Shown in pieces: positions 61,109 to 64,000 of a DNA stretch of 64,000 bases (position 1 is the stretch's first letter; each line of letters begins with the position of its first letter). The stretch comes from Companilactobacillus bobalius (lineage in GTDB: Bacteria; Bacillota; Bacilli; Lactobacillales; Lactobacillaceae): positions 62,001-126,000 of the forward strand of contig NZ_LNUA01000011.1 in assembly GCF_009764355.1 (NCBI RefSeq), written 5' to 3'. The position numbers and the translations under genes were made by a program. The notes under the pieces were generated by a model, which saw only the letters and a list, made by a program, of their open reading frames with translations, was not told the origin of the DNA and did not search any database.

Positions 61109-62557
61109 ATGGAAAATAATGATGTGAGTCGGTCGTTAAAGACTCGTCATCTATCAATGATTGCGTTAGGAGGTTCGATTGGAACTGGATTATTTGTTGC
61201 CAGTGGTTCTTCAATCTCAACCGCAGGACCTGGAGGAGCTCTGATAGCTTATGCGGCTATCGGTATCATGGTCTATTTCTTGATGACAAGTTTGGGAGAA
61301 ATGGCAACTTATATGCCGGTCTCCGGTTCCTTTGCAACTTACGCAACTAAATTTATCGATCCAGCCTTTGGCTTTGCTTTAGGTTGGAATTATTGGTTTA
61401 ACTGGGCTATTACCTTAGCGGTAGACTTATCAACTATTTCATTGGTTGTTAAGTATTGGTTCCCAAGTTGGACATCATGGAAAATAAGTTTAACTTTTAT
61501 GATTGTTTTACTAGTAATTAATTTTATTTCAGTTGGATCATTTGGTGAAACTGAATATTGGTTATCATCAATTAAAGTTATTGCTGTAATCATCTTCTTG
61601 ATTGTTGGTATCTTGAGTATTTTAGGTATTCTAGGCAATCAAAATTTTGTTGGTTTAACTAACTACACTTACAAGAAAGCACCATTTGTTGGTGGAATAC
61701 CGGCAATTCTGAGTGTATTCGTTGTAGCTGGTTTTTCGTTCCAGGGTACCGAGTTGATCGGAATTACCGCAGGTGAATCTGCTACACCCGAGAAGAGTAT
61801 ACCTAAGGCTATCAAGCAAGTCTTCTGGAGAATCTTGTTATTCTACATATTGTCAATCGCCGTTATCGGTGCCTTGATTCCTTATACAAGTCCTAACTTA
61901 TTAGGATCAGGAGCTGGCGATATTGCTATCAGTCCATTTACTATTGTCTTCAAAAAAGTTGGTATTCCACTAGCTGCTGGAGTAATGAATGCCGTTATTT
62001 TAACATCAGTTATTTCTGCTGCTAATTCAGGATTATATGCTGCCAGCCGTATGCTCTGGTCAATGAGTAAACAAGGCATGGCACCAAAGGCTTTCCAAAG
62101 AACCAATGGTCGAGGCGTTCCCGTATTTTCACTATTATTAACAGCTTTAGTTGGAGCCATCGCCTTGTTTACAAGTTTGTATGGTGATTCATTCTATGAA
62201 TTGTTAGTTGCCGCATCAGGACTAACCGGATTCATTGCATGGTTAGGAATAGCCTTTTCACATTACCGTTTCAGAAAAGCATACTTGTATAAAGGCTATG
62301 ATCTAGATGATCTTCGTTATAAAGCAAAGTGGTTCCCATTTGGACCAATTTTAGCCATTGTTTTAGGAATTATTATTATCTTAGGACAAGACGTAAGATC
62401 AATGGTAGATTTCAATATCGGAAGATTATTGATTAGTTATAGTGGATTGATTATTTTGTTCGTATGTTGGCTTTACTACAAGATTAGATATAAGACTAAG
62501 TTTTTGAAACTAGAAGATATCGATGTAAAACATGAACAAAAACACAACCGCTATTGA
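61109..62557 (+). CDS. lysP: Amino acid permease, lysine-specific by its riboswitch
   Basis: A 482-residue APC-family transporter with twelve helices: SLKTRHLSMIALGGSIGTGLF, AGPGGALIAYAAIGIMVYFLMTSLGEMATYMPVSGSFATYA, FQGTELIGITAGESATPEKSIPKAIKQVFWRI and SAANSGLYAASRMLWSM. The consensus is that of LysP-type permeases. Control by an L box makes lysine the likely substrate. AAGGGG ribosome binding site. Confidence 0.9.
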   Translation: MENNDVSRSLKTRHLSMIALGGSIGTGLFVASGSSISTAGPGGALIAYAAIGIMVYFLMTSLGEMATYMPVSGSFATYATKFIDPAFGFALGWNYWFNWAITLAVDLSTISLVVKYWFPSWTSWKISLTFMIVLLVINFISVGSFGETEYWLSSIKVIAVIIFLIVGILSILGILGNQNFVGLTNYTYKKAPFVGGIPAILSVFVVAGFSFQGTELIGITAGESATPEKSIPKAIKQVFWRILLFYILSIAVIGALIPYTSPNLLGSGAGDIAISPFTIVFKKVGIPLAAGVMNAVILTSVISAANSGLYAASRMLWSMSKQGMAPKAFQRTNGRGVPVFSLLLTALVGAIALFTSLYGDSFYELLVAASGLTGFIAWLGIAFSHYRFRKAYLYKGYDLDDLRYKAKWFPFGPILAIVLGIIIILGQDVRSMVDFNIGRLLISYSGLIILFVCWLYYKIRYKTKFLKLEDIDVKHEQKHNRY

Positions 62558-62589
62558 TATTTAAGTTAGTTTAAATTATTATTAGAAAT

Positions 62590-62807
62590 GAATATAACGC
62601 TAAGAGAGTGCCTACTCATAAACCTTTCAGAGAAGCGATGGTTGGTGAAAATCGCAAAGGCTTTTATTCCAGCATTCTGGCAACGGGTAATGCCGTTCGG
62701 GTTGATCCGATAAAGTCTGAAAGTGCAGTGTATTTGCGTACACTGAAACTGGGTGGTACCGCGAATGGTCGATTCGTCCCTTTATTGGGATGAATCGGCC
62801 TTTTTTT
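62590..62807 (+). promoter_or_regulatory. T-box leader for serS
   Basis: The T-box sequence GGGTGGTACCGCG (62751-62763) is complete, followed by a terminator stem GGTCGATTCGTCCC/GGGATGAATCGGCC with seven T. Stem I features (AGAGAAGCGATGG and GGTGAAAATCGC) precede it. TTCC at 62667-62670 contains UCC, a serine codon, in the expected specifier region, consistent with serS downstream. Uncharged tRNA-Ser would stabilise the antiterminator. Confidence 0.9.
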
Positions 62808-62808
62808 G

Positions 62809-62959
62809 TAGAGAGCGGAGCAGGGGCGTTCAGCTCCCGAGGATTAAGACTACTTATCTCAGTCGGTAGCGAAGCGCCGGCAGAGATAAGTTGACTTAAC
62901 CGGAAGGAGTTGTCCCTGCGAAGCTCGTTTCCACTATAAAAAATAGAACAATGGTTATC
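62809..62959 (+). repeat. Full copy 3 of the structured hairpin repeat, inside the serS leader
   Basis: It starts TAGAGAGCGGAG one base after the T-box T-run and ends GGTTATC. The arms pair: GCAGGGGC with GTCCCTGC, CTCC with GGAG, TTAAG with CTTAA, and apical ACTTATCTC with GAGATAAGT. Conserved internal segments CCCGAGGATT and AACCGGAAG match the copy at 4543, while the stems differ by paired changes. It lies 72 bases before the serS ATG, so antiterminated serS mRNA would carry it in its 5' untranslated region. Confidence 0.85.
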
Positions 62960-63031
62960 AAAAAAAATTTCACCCCAAACCAAAAAAGAGTACAAACTCT
63001 CTCAAGCCAAAAATCAAAAAGGAGAATCTCA

Positions 63032-64000
63032 ATGTTAGATATCAAATTGATTAGAAAAGATCCAGAATGGATCAAGAACAAGTTAGCATCACGTGGAGTA
63101 ACTAGTGATGAAATTGATGAATTGCTTGGCTATGACAGCAAACGTCGTGAATTATTAGTTAAGAGTGAAACCCTTAAAGAAAAGAGAAACACTGTTTCTC
63201 AAGGTATCGCTACTAAGAAACGTAATAAAGAAGATGCCAGTGACGAAATTGCTGCTATGAAGCAAGTTGGTTCAGACATTAAGGACTTGGATGCTGAGCT
63301 TGAAGAAACAGAAGGAAAAATGAACTATATCTTAGTTCGTCTACCTAATATTCCTGATGATTCAGTTCCTGTTGGACCTGATGAAAGTACTAACGTTGAA
63401 ATCCGTAAAGTCGGTGCTATTCCTAAGGAAGGTTTCAAACCTCGTCATCACTGGGATATCGGTGAAGAACTAGGAATCTTAGACTTTGAACAAGCTACTA
63501 AAGTTGCTGGTTCACGTTTTGTTTACTACATTGGCATGGGTGCTAGACTTGAACGTGCTGTTTACAACTTTATGTTGGATCAACACCAAAAGGAAGGCTA
63601 TACAGAAGTTATCCCTCCATACTTGGTAAACAACGATGCCATGTTTGGTACAAGTCAATTCCCTAAGTTTACTGAAGACGTTTATACAGTTATGGTTGAT
63701 GAAAACCCACTAACTTTGATTCCTACAGCTGAAGTACCTTTGACAAACTACTTTGCCGGTAAGATTTTGAATGAAAAAGACTTACCTAAGTACGTTACAG
63801 CTCTAACACCTTGTTTCCGTTCAGAAGCAGGTAGTGCTGGTCGTGATACTCGTGGTTTGATCCGTATGCACCAATTCAATAAAGTTGAAATGGTTAAGGT
63901 TACAAAACCAGAAGAATCATACAATGAACTAGAAAAATTGACAGCTAATGCTGAAAATATTTTGAAACAATTAGGACTACCATATCACGTTATCGTACTT
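63032..64000 (+). CDS. serS: Seryl-tRNA synthetase (3' truncated by the window)
   Basis: The ATG at 63032 follows AAAGGAG. The open frame encodes at least 323 residues: the N-terminal coiled-coil tRNA-binding arm ([20 protein letters not shown], long Lys/Glu helices to about residue 100), then class II motifs: [42 protein letters not shown] and the motif 2 segment [28 protein letters not shown]. It charges tRNA-Ser. The gene runs off the right edge, with about 100 residues missing including motif 3. Controlled by the T-box leader upstream. Confidence 0.96.
   Translation, partial: MLDIKLIRKDPEWIKNKLASRGVTSDEIDELLGYDSKRRELLVKSETLKEKRNTVSQGIATKKRNKEDASDEIAAMKQVGSDIKDLDAELEETEGKMNYILVRLPNIPDDSVPVGPDESTNVEIRKVGAIPKEGFKPRHHWDIGEELGILDFEQATKVAGSRFVYYIGMGARLERAVYNFMLDQHQKEGYTEVIPPYLVNNDAMFGTSQFPKFTEDVYTVMVDENPLTLIPTAEVPLTNYFAGKILNEKDLPKYVTALTPCFRSEAGSAGRDTRGLIRMHQFNKVEMVKVTKPEESYNELEKLTANAENILKQLGLPYHVIVL

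Noticed and set aside
62608..62793. Short frames across the serS leader on both strands
   Set aside because: They overlap the T-box secondary structure and have no supporting start signal.

Overview
The window is AT-rich Gram-positive (Bacillota) chromosome. Strong AGGAGG-type ribosome binding sites, T-box and L-box leaders, a PadR-controlled phenolic acid decarboxylase, WxL/DUF916 surface-protein genes, SLAP domains and a YPQTG-type sorting signal point to Lactobacillaceae, plausibly Companilactobacillus; the genus is an inference from gene content. No rRNA, tRNA, CRISPR array or prophage was seen.

Layout. 1-6.9 kb is a patchwork of small units: the end of an unidentified membrane protein, an AT-rich HEPN-motif gene, a short peptide deformylase, a GT8 glycosyltransferase, a ribbon-helix-helix regulator coupled to an SPFH protein, a probable type I toxin-antitoxin locus, padA-padR and a Mor-like regulator. 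7.1-22.2 kb is a complete Wzx/Wzy exopolysaccharide (EPS) operon: tyrosine-kinase modulator, kinase, PHP phosphatase, priming transferase, glycosyltransferases, polymerase, pyruvyltransferase, flippase, nitroreductase-like protein, UDP-galactopyranose mutase, LCP ligase and an acyltransferase broken by a stop codon. An unknown membrane protein and a GT14 gene separate it from a second EPS operon (24.1-39.7 kb) that repeats the plan with different glycosyltransferases and an EpsG-type polymerase, lacks the phosphatase, has an intact acyltransferase, and ends with a SLAP-domain protein and two more LCP genes, one of which has lost conserved residues.

39.7-50.4 kb holds a mazF remnant, an ArsR regulator divergent from a P1B metal ATPase, a large lectin-WxL protein, an NCS2 purine permease, an atypical SDR, an FMN-reductase-like protein with a membrane tail, thiol peroxidase and a GNAT. 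50.4-59.2 kb is a WxL locus: small sortase substrate, WxL protein, three DUF916 proteins, a lectin-WxL protein, then a decayed IS605-type element and the surviving C-terminus of another WxL gene; an Mga-like regulator converges on it. The window closes with a lysine riboswitch-lysP unit and a T-box-serS unit (serS runs off the end).

The signal least explained by known features is a ~155-bp structured repeat present three times (268-371, 4543-4698, 62809-62959). Its two full copies form long hairpins with compensatory base changes on the two arms. Two copies start at a gene's stop codon and one sits inside the serS leader, between the T-box terminator and the start codon.
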